From NCBI RefSeq assembly GCF_021789175.1, contig NZ_CP084560.1:3968001-4032000 (forward strand): a stretch of DNA of 64,000 bases. Direction: 5' to 3'. A model generated the notes under the pieces. It searched no databases and was not told the origin of the DNA. It was given only the letters and a program-made list of their open reading frames with translations. Source of the DNA: Arthrobacter sp. FW306-2-2C-D06B. Lineage in GTDB: Bacteria > Actinomycetota > Actinomycetes > Actinomycetales > Micrococcaceae. Shown here in pieces: positions 44,051 to 52,614 of this stretch (position 1 is its first letter; every line of letters starts with the position of its first letter). The position numbers were made by a program, and so were the translations under genes.

Positions 44051-45514
44051 ATGATCGAAATCGACGGCCTCCGGTTGCAGCTGGCCGACATCGCAACCGT
44101 GGCAGCGGGCGGCGCGAAGGTGACACTGACGCCGTCGGCCGTTGAACGGATGGCCGCCTCCCAGCGCTCCGCCCGTGCGACGGCACTGTCCCGTCCCGTC
44201 TACGGGCGGTCCACCGGCGTCGGGGCCAACCGCTCCGTGACGCTCGACGCCGGGGACAAGGACGTCAACGTTCACGGCTTGAACCTCTTGCGCAGCCACG
44301 CCGTCGACGCCGGCCGGGTCCTGGACCGCGAAACCGTCAGGGCAATGCTTGTCATCAGGCTGTCCCAGCTTGCTGCGGGCGCGTCCGGCATCAACCCGTC
44401 TGTGGCCGACGCAGTTGTGGACATGCTCAACGCCGATGCCTTGCCCGAGGTCCGCGAATTCGGCGGAATCGGCACTGCGGACCTGGCCGCCCTGGCGGGA
44501 ACGGCGCTCACCCTCCTTGGCGAGCGCACCACTATGGCCGGCAGGCCCGTCCCTTCGCCTCTGGTCACCTGGGCCACCGAGGATGCCCTTCCATTCATCA
44601 GTTCCAGCGCCCTCACTATCGCCCAGGCCGCACTCGCCCAGCAAAAGCTCGCAACGCTCATGGAAAACCTGACCACAGTGAGCGCGTTGTCCTTCGCGGC
44701 AATGTCCGGGAATCCCGAGGCGTTCAGCCCCGAAGTCGCGTGGGCAGCTGATTCGCCCGCAGTCACTGAGATGGCCGGGGTGCTGCGCGGCCTCGTGGAA
44801 GGCAGCGGTGCCCCGGCGAGAATCCAGGACCCGTACTGCCTGCGCACCCTGCCGCAGGCCCTCGGCTCGGTGATGGAGGAGCTGGGCGCGCTCGGTACTC
44901 TTTTGGAGCGTTTGGTTGTGGCCGGTCATGAAAACCCGCTGGTGTACGGTTCCGCAGAGGACGGCAGCAATGGAGTAGCCCACCACGGCCTGTTCCAGAT
45001 GACCAGCCTCGCGCGCCGCGTAGATGCCCTACAACTGGCCATCGGTGCGGCGTGCGCAACGAACCTTCGGAGGATCAGCTTGCTGTGCGATCCGGCATAC
45101 ACCGGTCTCCACCGATTCCTTGCGGGCGACAATGCCGGCCAGTCCGGCGTCATGATGCTTGAATACGTGGCGGCCGCAGCGGTCGGCCGCATTCGAGGCA
45201 ATGCACAGCCTGTGAGCCTGCAAACGGTGGTGCTCTCGCTGGGCGCCGAAGAAGATGCCAGTTTCGCGAGTGTGGCCAGCTCCCGCATGGATTCCAGCGT
45301 GCGGGCGCTTTCAACGTTGGTTGGCATCGAACTCCTTTGCGCATCGCGCGCGCTCAGGCTGCAGGGCAGGACGCGCGGAGAATTCACGAGTCCGCGGTTC
45401 CGAAAGGCCTTCGACACCGGTCTATCGTTGCCCGCCGATGTCCAGGATCGGGATCTCCGCCCCGATGTCGACGCCGCGACCCACCTGGCCATGCTTCCGG
45501 AATTCGGGAACTAA
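44051..45514 (+). CDS. Aromatic-amino-acid/histidine ammonia-lyase family protein lacking the MIO triad
   Basis: A 487-residue protein aligned by eye with HutH along its length: YGRSTGVGANR (Tyr51), HGLNLLRSHAVDAG, IQDPYCLRTLPQALG and a late all-helical core. In active lyases the MIO cofactor forms from Ala-Ser-Gly in GSVGASGDLAPLAH; the corresponding segment here is FGGIGTADLAALAG (residues 138-150), without Ser or the triad. An ASG at 111-113 is a chance match in the preceding helix (usual LAKGYSG). It is the third hut-type gene in line, so a histidine-related function is expected, but it may not deaminate histidine by the usual chemistry. Confidence 0.82.
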   Translation: MIEIDGLRLQLADIATVAAGGAKVTLTPSAVERMAASQRSARATALSRPVYGRSTGVGANRSVTLDAGDKDVNVHGLNLLRSHAVDAGRVLDRETVRAMLVIRLSQLAAGASGINPSVADAVVDMLNADALPEVREFGGIGTADLAALAGTALTLLGERTTMAGRPVPSPLVTWATEDALPFISSSALTIAQAALAQQKLATLMENLTTVSALSFAAMSGNPEAFSPEVAWAADSPAVTEMAGVLRGLVEGSGAPARIQDPYCLRTLPQALGSVMEELGALGTLLERLVVAGHENPLVYGSAEDGSNGVAHHGLFQMTSLARRVDALQLAIGAACATNLRRISLLCDPAYTGLHRFLAGDNAGQSGVMMLEYVAAAAVGRIRGNAQPVSLQTVVLSLGAEEDASFASVASSRMDSSVRALSTLVGIELLCASRALRLQGRTRGEFTSPRFRKAFDTGLSLPADVQDRDLRPDVDAATHLAMLPEFGN

Positions 45515-45581
45515 GCATGCTTAGCTATGGACTGCCGACGACGACGGGCGTACCTTAATATCCAAACACCGCACTGGGGAG

Positions 45582-46418
45582 GTGGAGTGTTTGGTCGGCT
45601 ATCTGGGGCGCCGAGGTATTTCTTTGTTGCGCCCCGTTGTTCTCGCCGCTTTCGGCGCGTTGGCATGGTTGCTGTGGCTCGCAGGTCCTTCTCAAGCCAC
45701 CGACGCCCTGCCGACGATTCCGGCTGTCCCGTCACCGTCGGTTTCACTGCCCCCGGTTCCCCTCACCGGTCCCGTTGGATCGCTTGTCAACCACGTCCAG
45801 TCCGCGGCTCCAAGCGGAAGTCAGGTGGCCGCAATTCCCGAGACCGTAGTCAACCAGCTAAGGGAGCAGGTCTTGACGCCAGTCGTTGGGGCAGTCAACG
45901 CGGTGCCGCGCCTCGTCGAGAACACGATCAAGGAACTCCCGGCCTTGCCCGAGCCGCCTTCCGTACCGGCATTGCCACCACTGCCGCCCGCGCCCGGGAT
46001 ATTGGAGCAGGCGACCGGGATATTGCAGTCTCAAGGACCTAGCGTTCCGGTTGTCCCTACGACCCTTCTTTCGCCCTCGGTCCAGTCCGGATCGGGAGCG
46101 ACCACAAGCGACCCCGGATTCACAAGGAACCCCGCGTTCATGCCGGACGGCGTTGTCTTCATGCCCCCCGCAGTGTTGGCGACAGCGGATGTGTCCCCGG
46201 TCCCCGGCGGGCCGCCGCCTGACACACCGGTTCCCGCGTCGGTGTCGCCACCCGGGGCAGGATCGACGTCGAGTCCAGAGGGCGCTTCCGCCTTTAGCGC
46301 GGCAGATCTGCCGGAACAACGCGCACAGGCACCGCCACCCCGCCACGGACCCATCCCCGATCGCGGGCAATCCCCCTCGGACGATCCCGCATTCGATCCT
46401 GGTTCCTCTCCCGACTGA
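45582..46418 (+). CDS. Secreted proline-rich protein of unknown function
   Basis: A 278-residue protein. Residues of about 13-40 are a hydrophobic signal (SLLRPVVLAAFGALAWLLWL, then AGPSQATDA). The rest is rich in Pro, Ser, Val and Ala (VPSPSVSLPPVPLTGPVG, PSVPALPPLPPAPG) and ends in a Pro/Asp tail; no enzyme motif is seen. It resembles cell-wall or surface spacer proteins. The GTG at 45582 touches the GGAGG site, so TTG at 45591 may be the true start. A 20-residue frame follows, then a perfect terminator. Confidence 0.7.
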   Translation: MECLVGYLGRRGISLLRPVVLAAFGALAWLLWLAGPSQATDALPTIPAVPSPSVSLPPVPLTGPVGSLVNHVQSAAPSGSQVAAIPETVVNQLREQVLTPVVGAVNAVPRLVENTIKELPALPEPPSVPALPPLPPAPGILEQATGILQSQGPSVPVVPTTLLSPSVQSGSGATTSDPGFTRNPAFMPDGVVFMPPAVLATADVSPVPGGPPPDTPVPASVSPPGAGSTSSPEGASAFSAADLPEQRAQAPPPRHGPIPDRGQSPSDDPAFDPGSSPD

Positions 46419-46496
46419 TCAGGCCGCCCCTGCCCATCTGGCAGGCACGACCAACTGCGCACACCGCGCAGGACACACTTGAGTCAGGAGAAGACC

Positions 46497-46559
46497 ATGC
46501 AGGACAAGAACCGATTGATAGGAAATTGGCCCGACCCCATGCAGAAGGGAGGCATATAG
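46497..46559 (+). CDS. Possible 20-residue small protein
   Basis: An ATG frame of 20 residues (MQDKNRLIGNWPDPMQKGGI) with a good AGGAG ribosome site 9 bp upstream, 78 bp after the secreted protein and before the shared terminator. It may be a leader or small protein. Only position and ribosome site support it. Confidence 0.3.
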   Translation: MQDKNRLIGNWPDPMQKGGI

Positions 46560-46600
46560 ATCGCATCGCGACAGGCGCTCAGCGCCCATAAGGGAACAAG

Positions 46601-46641
46601 GACGCCGGCCGCGCAGTCAGTCTGACTGCGCGGCCGGCGTC
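46601..46641. terminator. Perfect 20-bp-arm hairpin between convergent genes
   Basis: 46601-46620 and 46622-46641 are exact complements around one T (arm begins GACGCCGGCCGCGCAGTCAG). It lies between the secreted protein gene and the convergent serine hydrolase gene, so it probably serves both. Confidence 0.85.
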
Positions 46642-46668
46642 GTGATGCTGAAGGTAGGCCGACGTCCC

Positions 46669-47715
46669 TTAGAACAGGCCGTTCACCACAGCCTGGGTGA
46701 GCTGGTGGAAGAGGTCGGTGCGGGCAGGGATATCACTCTCGTCCTGACCCTTGGTGTAGACCACGAACGCGTAGGAGTTGGTGCCGTTGGTGAGGATGCT
46801 GGCGTCGTGGAGTTCGTCGTCGAGCAGTCCGTACTTGTGGAAAACAGTGACCCCGGCCGGCACCGCGGCGGGGATGAGTGATTCGTAGTTGGTGTTCCGC
46901 ATGTAAGACAACAGCTGTGCGGTGTCCTGCTGGTCCAGAAGTTTCCTGCCGTAGAGACCAGCCATGATGCTGGCCATTTCGCTTGGAGTCAGGGTGTTGT
47001 TCATGGGGTCATAGCTGACGCCGATCGATGCGGCATACGACTGGAGCTCCGAATAGCCGACAGCGTCCATGACCAAGGACCAGGAGTCGTTGTCGCTGTC
47101 CTGGATCATCTCCTTGATCTGGAATCCGGCTGTGTACTCGCCCAAGGGATCGTCAAGGGACACGGCGCCCGTTTCGACGAGGTGATAGTACGCGGCGGCA
47201 GCCAGGACCTTGGCGGTGCTTGCTGCCTCGAATGGCGCCTGGACCCCGTACTGATGGCTTGAGCCATCGGACAAGTCGATCAGGGTGACGCCGACTTGGT
47301 ACTGGCTGTTCGCGTCGATGATGCCGTTGATCTCGGCGTCCAAAGCGGGGGTCACGCCCGTAGCCGGCGCAGCCGGCACAGCGGGCGCAGCGGCTGCGGG
47401 AGCTGCGACTGCTGGAGCGGCAGTCGGCGCCTCGGCCGGCGTCGACGACGGTGCGGCGGTCGACGTCGTGCCCGCCATCGACGGGGTTGCGGTTGGAGCT
47501 GCCGACGGCGTGGCGCTCGCCATCGCCGATACCTTATGTGAGACGGATGAGCGGGCGTGCGCGGAAGAGTAGACCGTGGCGGTCACGGTCAGGGCCAGAA
47601 TGGCCGCAAATGCTGTGAGCAAGGCCGATCGACGTCGGCGGGGACTCCAGCTGTTCCACCGACTTCTCTTTCGTCTGGACCCTTGGCCGGGACGACGGGG
47701 CTCTCGCTCTTCCAT
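46669..47715 (-). CDS. Secreted serine hydrolase (class A beta-lactamase-like)
   Basis: A 348-residue protein. A basic start and a hydrophobic segment at about 30-50 anchor or export it; residues of about 60-115 are an Ala/Pro/Thr/Ser-rich spacer. The hydrolase domain holds ASTAKV (SxxK) at about 165, DSDNDSW (SDN) at about 205 and HKYG in the place of KTG. It could be a penicillin-binding or beta-lactamase-type enzyme, or a non-enzymatic wall protein. The loss of a standard KTG makes true beta-lactamase activity doubtful. Confidence 0.85.
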   Translation of the reverse strand: MEEREPRRPGQGSRRKRSRWNSWSPRRRRSALLTAFAAILALTVTATVYSSAHARSSVSHKVSAMASATPSAAPTATPSMAGTTSTAAPSSTPAEAPTAAPAVAAPAAAAPAVPAAPATGVTPALDAEINGIIDANSQYQVGVTLIDLSDGSSHQYGVQAPFEAASTAKVLAAAAYYHLVETGAVSLDDPLGEYTAGFQIKEMIQDSDNDSWSLVMDAVGYSELQSYAASIGVSYDPMNNTLTPSEMASIMAGLYGRKLLDQQDTAQLLSYMRNTNYESLIPAAVPAGVTVFHKYGLLDDELHDASILTNGTNSYAFVVYTKGQDESDIPARTDLFHQLTQAVVNGLF

Positions 47716-47795
47716 AATGAACCAACCGTAGCTACTGCAGCTATGTATGAGCTATGAAAATACTGTCCGTCAGCCACGTGTCGCCTGGGTGAATA

Positions 47796-48101
47796 TCAGG
47801 CGTCGCGGATCGGTGAGCCCAATACTGTGAACCGGGTCCCGCCCATCTCTCCGGACAGCAGTGGCATTGCCTCACTTATGGCGGCCTGGACGCTGTCCAG
47901 CTGCAGCGATCCTTGGTGCGCTTCCGCCGATTCCCATAGTTCGCAGACAAAGACCGTGTCCGGCGATTCTTCGTTGACGCCCACTTCGTAGAGCAGGCAG
48001 CCCGCGCCCCGCAGCTCCGGTTTCGGTCTGAGCAGGATAGATACGACGGCGTCGCGCTGGCCGGGTTTCGTGCCGAGGCTTCCCACATTTGCAAAAGTCA
48101 T
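47796..48101 (-). CDS. Antibiotic-biosynthesis-monooxygenase-fold (ABM) protein
   Basis: A 101-residue dimeric alpha-beta barrel protein. It shows the TKPGQRDAVVSILL helix, CLLYEVGVNEESPDTVFVCELWESAEAH strands and a C-terminal strand. Such proteins act on quinones or haem or have no known role. The start MTFANVGSL (48101) fits the fold; an ATG at 48119 has GGAGG right next to it and is possible. Confidence 0.82.
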   Translation of the reverse strand: MTFANVGSLGTKPGQRDAVVSILLRPKPELRGAGCLLYEVGVNEESPDTVFVCELWESAEAHQGSLQLDSVQAAISEAMPLLSGEMGGTRFTVLGSPIRDA

Positions 48102-48129
48102 GGGCCCATTGTGCTTCATTCCTCCGACG

Positions 48130-48867
48130 TTATTGAGGAATCGCGTATCGGCGGACAAAGTTGCCGAGGATCTTCATCGGTTCGGTCGCCGTGATCTTCC
48201 GGGCGTCTGCCATCAGCTGTCCAGCAGCCTCGGGCGGGAAGTATCCGGCGTGGCGGTAGGTGTCGATCCGCGTGACGAGCCCCTCGGAGTCGAGCTCCGG
48301 ATGGAATTGGGTGGCGTACAGGTTCTTTTTGATCCGGAACATCTGCACGGGGCAAGAGGCCGAACCGGCCAGCAACACCGCGTGTCCCGGCAGGACCGTG
48401 CAGGCTTCCTTATGGCCGGTAAAGGCGACAAAGCGCTCGGACATGCCTTGGAGGAGCGGGTCTTGGAGGCCCTCAGCCGTGAGTTTGATGGTTACCCCGC
48501 CGAGCCCCTCACCGTAGGTCCGGTCAATCACGGCGCCTTGGTGAAGCCCCAGGGTTCCGACCCCATAGCAAGCCCCCAGAAAGGGAAAGTCGGTGGCAAC
48601 AATCGTGTCCAGCAGTTGCGCGAGTTCCTTCTCCACCCGTTTCTGGACCGGGCTCTTGTGTTCCGGCGGGTCGCTCGAAGTGAAGGGGCTGCCACCCACA
48701 ATCACGCCGGAATAGTCAGAGAGCTCAAGCGGCGGCAGGGGCGCCGCCTCCATTCGGATGCGTTGTAGCTCCTCGGGAACGAGCCCTCCAAAACGAAGAT
48801 ACGCCTGGTACTCTTCCTCGGCGGCGGCGTCTTCGGCGCGAGATGCGAGCAGGAGAAACGGCTTCAC
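48130..48867 (-). CDS. Class I glutamine amidotransferase-like protein
   Basis: A 245-residue GATase domain protein. The nucleophile elbow is FLGACYGVGTLG (Cys at about residue 101), and the His-Glu pair is ATQFHPELD at about 187. No synthetase domain is attached. Proteins of this length in actinobacteria are stand-alone glutamine amidotransferases, for instance gamma-glutamyl hydrolases of polyamine catabolism; the exact substrate is not evident. It starts with GTG. Confidence 0.85.
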   Translation of the reverse strand: MKPFLLLASRAEDAAAEEEYQAYLRFGGLVPEELQRIRMEAAPLPPLELSDYSGVIVGGSPFTSSDPPEHKSPVQKRVEKELAQLLDTIVATDFPFLGACYGVGTLGLHQGAVIDRTYGEGLGGVTIKLTAEGLQDPLLQGMSERFVAFTGHKEACTVLPGHAVLLAGSASCPVQMFRIKKNLYATQFHPELDSEGLVTRIDTYRHAGYFPPEAAGQLMADARKITATEPMKILGNFVRRYAIPQ

Positions 48868-49075
48868 AGGCTAAGTGTGCGCCCGGTGCCCGTGACGCGC
48901 CAGCATTCGGCAGAAACATGGCATCGAAGGGAGGTGAGCCGCCGTTCACCTGGAAGAAATGTCCGGATTTCGGGCCGAATGGAAGGATTTCACCTTGGTT
49001 GGCCCAGGAATCCGCGGAATCACTGGGATCGTTGGCGCCTGTCCCCGGCGGCCACTCGTCTGCGCCGCGGCGGCG

Positions 49076-49166
49076 TTAACATTCCCGAAACACGTCCGTC
49101 ATGCGTTCTTCACGCCGAGCCCGGTTATGTAACGTCCCCGCAATTTTTCCTCGCACTCCCTGAAAC
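49076..49166 (+). promoter_or_regulatory. Two GlnR-like boxes upstream of the ammonium transporter
   Basis: The actinobacterial GlnR pattern is four 5-bp elements spaced by 6 bp, gTnAC-n6-GaAAC-n6-GTnAC-n6-GaAAC. At 49076: TTAAC, GAAAC, GTCAT, TTCAC with exact 6-bp gaps. At 49129: GTAAC, GCAAT, TCGCA, GAAAC with exact 6-bp gaps. Each box has one perfect element of each type or near it. The remaining part of the 385-bp gap 48868-49252 holds no gene that I can support. Confidence 0.55.
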
Positions 49167-49252
49167 ACGGAACCGGAAGCATTGAGCAGGGGAAGAACGG
49201 GACCAAGCTGCGGCGGTCCTCCTAAGGCATTCCGATAAGAAGGGAGACGCAC

Positions 49253-50554
49253 GTGAATATCACTGCGGAAAACGTTTGGGTCATGGTGTCGGCGGCACTT
49301 GCACTGCTCATGACTCCGGCACTCGGCCTCTTCTACAGTGGCATGACGCGGGCCAAGGCCTCCCTCAACATGATCATGATGAGCTTCATCTCTGCGGGCA
49401 TCGTAGGCGCCGTGTGGATCCTGTGGGGCTACTCGATGATCAGCGGCAAGAGTGTCCTGGGGATTTTCGGCAATCCGTTCACCAGCTTCGGCTCGGCAGA
49501 CCTGGTCGGTTCCACCGATCTCATCAAGCTCGGCTTCAGCGCCACCTTCGCCATCGTCACCGTGGCCCTGATCAGCGGCGCCATCGCCGATCGCGCCAAA
49601 TTCTCATCCTGGGTCATCTTCGTCCCCATCTGGATCACCCTGGTGTACTGCCCCCTGGCTTTCATGGTCTGGGGCGGCGGCCTCCTCAGCCCCGGTGGAG
49701 CCATCAGTTCGGTCTTCGGCCAGGTGATTGATTTCGCCGGCGGCACAGTGGTGGAAATCAGCTCCGGCGCTGCCGCGTTTGTCCTGGCATTGATCCTCGG
49801 CAAGCGCCACGGCTTTGGAAAAGACCCGAACCACCGCCCGCACAACCTCCCTTTCATCATGCTTGGCGCCGGCCTCCTGTGGTTCGGTTGGTTCGGTTTC
49901 AATGCCGGCGCGGCCACGACGTCGGCGCAGGCCGGCTTGATCTGGGTCAATACCCTCGTAGCCCCGGCCGGGGCAATGCTCAGCTGGTTGGTCACCGAGA
50001 AGATCCGGCACGGCCACCCCACATCCTTGGGTGCCGCATCCGGCGTCGTCGCGGGCCTCGTCGCTATTACCCCCGCCTGTGCCAACGTGGCTCCCGCCGC
50101 AGCCCTCGGCCTGGGTTTGGTGGCCGGCGCCGCCTGCGCAGTGTTTGTCGACCTGAAACACAAGTTCGGCTTCGATGACTCCCTCGACGTCGTGGGCGTA
50201 CACCTCGGTGGAGGACTTGTCGGCACGCTCGCACTCGGATTCATCGCGTTGCCGGTGAACGGCAAAGGTGGGGGATTGTTCTACGGCGGCGGACTCCAGC
50301 AGCTCGTGGCGCAGATCGTCGCCATTCTTGTCACCCTTGCAGTGTCTGGAATCATGACAGCAATCATTGCCCTTGTGATCCACAAGACCGTCGGATTCCG
50401 GGTCAGCCACGAGGCGGAGCTCGCCGGAGTGGACCTGTCCGAGCACGCCGAGACCGCCTACGAGTTCGGCAGCATGTCCCGGAGCCACTTCAACGCCCTC
50501 CCGCACATTGCCGCCGTCGAGCTCCAACGCGAAAAGCAAGCAGACCCCGCCTAG
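49253..50554 (+). CDS. amt: Ammonium transporter
   Basis: A 433-residue membrane protein with 11 hydrophobic segments. The Amt signatures are seen: FYSGMTRAKASLNMIMMSF, the DFAGGTVVEISSGAAAFVLALILGKR stretch with the first conserved acidic and helix-5 residues, and GVHLGGGLVGTLALG with the pore His. It moves ammonium across the membrane. No glnK or glnD gene follows. GAAGGGAGACGC precedes the start. Confidence 0.96.
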   Translation: MNITAENVWVMVSAALALLMTPALGLFYSGMTRAKASLNMIMMSFISAGIVGAVWILWGYSMISGKSVLGIFGNPFTSFGSADLVGSTDLIKLGFSATFAIVTVALISGAIADRAKFSSWVIFVPIWITLVYCPLAFMVWGGGLLSPGGAISSVFGQVIDFAGGTVVEISSGAAAFVLALILGKRHGFGKDPNHRPHNLPFIMLGAGLLWFGWFGFNAGAATTSAQAGLIWVNTLVAPAGAMLSWLVTEKIRHGHPTSLGAASGVVAGLVAITPACANVAPAAALGLGLVAGAACAVFVDLKHKFGFDDSLDVVGVHLGGGLVGTLALGFIALPVNGKGGGLFYGGGLQQLVAQIVAILVTLAVSGIMTAIIALVIHKTVGFRVSHEAELAGVDLSEHAETAYEFGSMSRSHFNALPHIAAVELQREKQADPA

Positions 50555-50601
50555 CGAATGCAGGCATTTCCGCGGCCGCAAGGGACGCGTACGCTCAATT
50601 T

Positions 50602-50925
50602 GTGGATATCGTCGATTTCCTCTCGAACCGCCTGGACGAGGACGAGGCTGCGGCGCGGAGACTCCTCGGCGACCGTTCCGTCTCGGAGGCGGGCAAATGG
50701 TACGAGCGACGCCTTCTCCTGGAATGCGAGTCAAAAAGAAGGCTGCTCAGGATCGTAGAATCCGCACGGCAGACGGCCTTGGCCACAATGGTTCGCGGCA
50801 CACTTGGTGATACCCCGCAGTGGATCCCCGAATCGATCGAATGGACCACGAAATCGTTGAATGCCCTTGCGCTTCCCTATTCCGACCATCCGGACTTCGA
50901 GCCGGAATGGCTGGCTGGGACGTAG
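50602..50925 (+). CDS. DUF6221-family protein
   Basis: A 107-residue acidic-basic helical protein. The family features MDIVDFLSNRLDEDEAAA at the N-terminus, LLECESKRRLLRIVE in the middle and LALPYSDHPDFEPEW at the C-terminus match the DUF6221 pattern as I recall it. The function is unknown; members are often found in phages and mobile elements of actinobacteria. It lies directly upstream of the hipBA operator region. GTG is the start. Confidence 0.75.
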   Translation: MDIVDFLSNRLDEDEAAARRLLGDRSVSEAGKWYERRLLLECESKRRLLRIVESARQTALATMVRGTLGDTPQWIPESIEWTTKSLNALALPYSDHPDFEPEWLAGT

Positions 50926-50954
50926 GTGGCAGGCTCGAGCCGGACAGTGGAAAT

Positions 50955-51090
50955 CGGCAGGATCTTGCCGGAATGAGGTTTTCCCGGCCACATAACAGCC
51001 GAAATCATCACTTTCGGCAGCATCTTGCCGATTCTGGCAAAATAGTTCAGAATTGAGCTAGTAAACCGCCAAATCGGCAACATCATGCCG
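50955..51090 (+). promoter_or_regulatory. Three operator copies upstream of hipBA
   Basis: CGGCA...TGCCG palindromes with a 6-bp centre occur at 50955-50970, 51015-51030 and 51075-51090. Each reads TCGGCA-N4-5-TTGCCG or a close variant. The centres are exactly 60 bp apart. This is typical of autorepression by a HipB antitoxin. Confidence 0.8.
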
Positions 51091-51105
51091 GATCATCGGA
51101 GACTC

Positions 51106-51303
51106 GTGGAAGACCTAGCGGCGATTGCGGCCACCGTACGGAGAGCACGCAAAGAGGCCGGAATCACGCAAGCGGACCTTGCCGACCTTGCCGGAACTTC
51201 CGAAAGGACCGTTCGGGCGATTGAGACGGCCACCGGGAATCCTTCGCTGGGCGCCGTCGTGGCGGTAGCCAACGCCGTTGGCCTCCACATGGCGGCGGTC
51301 TAA
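51106..51303 (+). CDS. hipB: HipB-type antitoxin, XRE helix-turn-helix
   Basis: A 65-residue DNA-binding protein (72 if started at 51085). The helix-turn-helix is KEAGITQADLADLAGTSERTVRAIE, followed by GNPSLGAVVAVANAVGL. GTG 51106 is preferred because ATG 51085 lies inside the third operator and has no ribosome site, while GGAG lies 4 bp before the GTG. It neutralises HipA and represses the operon. It overlaps hipA by one base. Confidence 0.85.
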   Translation: MEDLAAIAATVRRARKEAGITQADLADLAGTSERTVRAIETATGNPSLGAVVAVANAVGLHMAAV

Positions 51304-52499
51304 TGGCCGACGATTTCGAGGAGTTGAAGTTCGTTCGTGCCGCGGACGTTCACAAGGGTAGTGTCCTGGCGGGTCACCTTGTCCGCACTGCCCAGGGCTG
51401 GGTCAGTTTTTCCTACGCGGCGGAGTACCTGGCTTCCGGTTTGCCTGCGGTTGCCAGTTCGTTGCCCCTGACAGACCTTCCCGTCGAGACTCCCGCTGGA
51501 GCTCTGCCGCCGTTCTTCGCGGGCCTGCTGCCGGAGGGGCACCGGCTGAGCGTGCTCAGGGACGCTACCAAAACCAGCCTCGACGACGAACTCACCCTCC
51601 TGCTCGCAGTCGGAGCCGATGCCCCGGGAGACGTCCAAGTGGTCCCTACCGGGGAAATGCCCGTCGAACCGGCACCCCTTGCCGACACATCCAAGCCCGA
51701 GGAACTGGACTTCGCCGCCCTCGCCAACGCAGTGGACCGCCATGCCATCCCCGGAGTACAGGACAAGGCAAGTGCCTCTATGCTCACCACACCGCTGTCT
51801 CTCAGGGGCCAACGGTATCTACTCAAGCTCGACCCGCCCAACCACGCACACTTGCTGACCAACGAAGCGGCACACCTCTCCGCCGCCAAAGGCCTCAAGA
51901 TCCCTGTAGCCAAGAGCCATATCATCACTGACATGCACGGGTTGCCTGGGTTGCTGGTGGAACGCTTCGACCGCGTCCAGGACAAGGACCGTGCCTGGGT
52001 GCGGCTGCCCATGGAAGACGGAGCCCAGGTCATGGGCCTGCCACCGGCTTCCAAGTATTCCGTGACATCCGAGGACGTCGCTGCTGCGCTTGCCGGGCGG
52101 TGCAAAGCCCCACTCGTGGCAAGCCGCAACCTGTACCTGCAGTTTGTTTTTGCCTGGCTGACCGGGAACGGCGACCTCCATGCCAAGAATCTCTCGATAC
52201 TTGGGGGCCCGCACGGAGGATTCGTCATGGCCCCCATCTACGACATTCCATGCACCTTGCTGTACGGAGACGACTCGCTCGCGTTGCCGGTGTCCGGGAA
52301 AACCAAAAACCTCAAGGCGAAGCACTGGGCCAATTTCGCGTCGACCCTCGGCTTGCCACAACGTGCTGCCGCCGCCGCCAATGCATTGGCCCTGTCAGCT
52401 TCCGGGAAGGTCAAATTGGAGGATCTGCCGTTCACCGGGTCACCGCTCCGGGGTGCCCTGCGCGAGTTGAGGTTCCGGCGCGGAGAGCTGGCGGGCTGA
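51303..52499 (+). CDS. hipA: HipA-type serine/threonine kinase toxin
   Basis: A 398-residue kinase. The N-terminal domain includes PLTDLPVETPAGALPPFFAGLLPEG, then an ATP-binding loop near VQDKASASML, the catalytic NGDLHAKNLS at about residue 287 and the metal-binding MAPIYDIPC. In E. coli HipA phosphorylates glutamyl-tRNA synthetase and causes dormancy. The active-site residues appear intact, so the module may be functional. The one-base overlap with hipB couples the two genes. Confidence 0.93.
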   Translation: MADDFEELKFVRAADVHKGSVLAGHLVRTAQGWVSFSYAAEYLASGLPAVASSLPLTDLPVETPAGALPPFFAGLLPEGHRLSVLRDATKTSLDDELTLLLAVGADAPGDVQVVPTGEMPVEPAPLADTSKPEELDFAALANAVDRHAIPGVQDKASASMLTTPLSLRGQRYLLKLDPPNHAHLLTNEAAHLSAAKGLKIPVAKSHIITDMHGLPGLLVERFDRVQDKDRAWVRLPMEDGAQVMGLPPASKYSVTSEDVAAALAGRCKAPLVASRNLYLQFVFAWLTGNGDLHAKNLSILGGPHGGFVMAPIYDIPCTLLYGDDSLALPVSGKTKNLKAKHWANFASTLGLPQRAAAAANALALSASGKVKLEDLPFTGSPLRGALRELRFRRGELAG

Positions 52500-52614
52500 T
52501 TGCCGCCGGTGACCCGATTCCAACACCTGCCCGCTTCATCAGTTCACTGATGATTTAGCTGTTGGTTCCCTGTGAGTCGGGCCAACGTGTTTCATGGCTC
52601 CTAGCTTTGGGACC

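Noticed and set aside
44161..44400. Ala-Ser-Gly at residues 111-113 of the HutH-like protein as the MIO site
   Set aside because: It lies in the helix where HutH proteins have LAKGYSG, about 30 residues before the true MIO loop.
46669..47715. Annotation as a true class A beta-lactamase
   Set aside because: SxxK and SDN are present but KTG is replaced, and a long spacer suggests a wall-linked protein; a general serine-hydrolase call is safer.
49604..50734. A 376-codon open frame on the minus strand across amt
   Set aside because: Antisense to the ammonium transporter, with charged low-quality sequence and no motif.
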